64,000 nt of DNA from NCBI GenBank assembly GCA_021613375.1, contig CM038716.1, positions 16,212,024-16,276,023 of the forward strand, read 5' to 3'. This stretch comes from Megaleporinus macrocephalus (Eukaryota; Chordata; Actinopteri; Characiformes; Anostomidae). The translations under genes and the position numbers were made by a program. Under the pieces are notes generated by a model. The model had not been told where the DNA came from and made no database searches. It saw only the letters and a program-made list of their open reading frames with translations. Below, one piece after another: positions 63,311 to 64,000 of the stretch. Every line of letters begins with the position of its first letter. Positions within the stretch are counted from its first letter, which is position 1.

Positions 63311-64000
63311 CTGTGTATTGTTTCCTGATGTTTAGTTGGAAGCAGTAATAGAAATATAACGTTGACTGTACATTTATGCTACATTTCAGTGCACTGAGCA
63401 GAATAGCCCAGCATTACTGAATCTGAACTTGACCTCAGCTCTGTTGTCTGGTAAACGGGGTCGAGGGGATGCATCACCACAATTTGTCTTTTCATTTATT
63501 TTAGACTGACTGTGTGTCCAGCTAGATTTTTTTTACTGGTCTTGAGTTTGTAGCTGATATTTCCCTGATATGTATGCATGTAACAGCTCACACTGTTGGG
63601 ATCAATCAAGTTTAGTGTTTGTTTTATTGTATGGTTGCAAACTTTAGGTCATTTACTAATGGCCTGGTTTCAAATGGCTACAGCAAGGTAGTCCACCTTG
63701 GCAGCAAATCTCATGTCAAACCCAAAATCAACCTTGAAATCTAAACCGAATTCTTTGGGCTGCAAAGGATTTTTGCTTATTTTCTGTAAATCATTTCCAG
63801 CCTTAGAATTTTTGTGGGTGAAGCATGAATGGGTTGATTGAGTTTTTTTATTTTATTTTTATTTTTTATGACTCTGTGTATGTGCCCCCCAGTGTTTTAC
63901 TTTTCATCCCAAATCCATCCAGCATTAGCTATTCTTTTCTCTCCAAATATGCTGGAGGCTTTGACCCAGCATGGTAACTGCACTGTGGCTGAGCAGTGAG
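63311..64000. other. single-copy non-coding DNA to window end
   Basis: No gene recognised. There is a T-rich patch TTTTTTATTTTATTTTTATT near 63845-63864. The window ends in unremarkable sequence. Confidence 0.5.

Overview
This window looks like non-coding nuclear DNA from a bony fish, most likely a teleost. I found no intact protein-coding gene, rRNA, tRNA, operon or CRISPR array. The reasons for this reading are an AT-rich base composition, many long microsatellites, two multi-kilobase minisatellites, and a typical teleost mix of decayed transposons: hAT and Tc1/mariner non-autonomous elements, an LTR solo copy, and LINE 3' fragments. I cannot name the species. Open frames in the window are short, match no gene I recognise, and mostly come from repeats or chance.

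Layout. 1-16 kb is mostly single-copy DNA with a palindromic foldback element (7740-7936), a (CA)n tract (12266-12325), a LINE-like teleost repeat (15093-15366) and an hAT-type MITE with a perfect 8-bp target duplication (16016-16460). 16.8-22.4 kb is one minisatellite of about 35 bp per unit with higher-order duplications and a distinct subfamily at its right edge. 22.4-27.2 kb is single-copy. 27.2-30.9 kb holds an IS630/Tc1-like transposase pseudogene, a LINE reverse-transcriptase remnant and a solo LTR with a perfect 5-bp target duplication. The LTR abuts a second minisatellite (24/25-bp units, 30.8-34.6 kb) whose left end is inverted relative to the rest.

34.6-49 kb is mostly single-copy, with a deleted Tc1-like element (38191-38603), a (TA)n tract and a set of ~304-bp direct duplications (47.3-48.9 kb). 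An hAT-like element with a near-perfect 8-bp duplication lies at 49578-50459. 50.5-64 kb carries several pyrimidine-rich LTR-like repeats, compound microsatellites, LINE tails, and one pair of diverged inverted copies (58.74-59.09 and 62.34-62.70 kb).

No genes act together here. Several higher-complexity, less AT-rich blocks (for example 1-360, 4.70-5.11, 11.05-11.33, 22.53-22.80, 38.99-39.40 and 60.79-61.34 kb) look like candidate conserved non-coding elements. That is only an impression from composition and needs cross-species alignment. The best-supported observations are the transposon insertions with target duplications and the internal architecture of the two minisatellites. I did not find a convincing new biological system.
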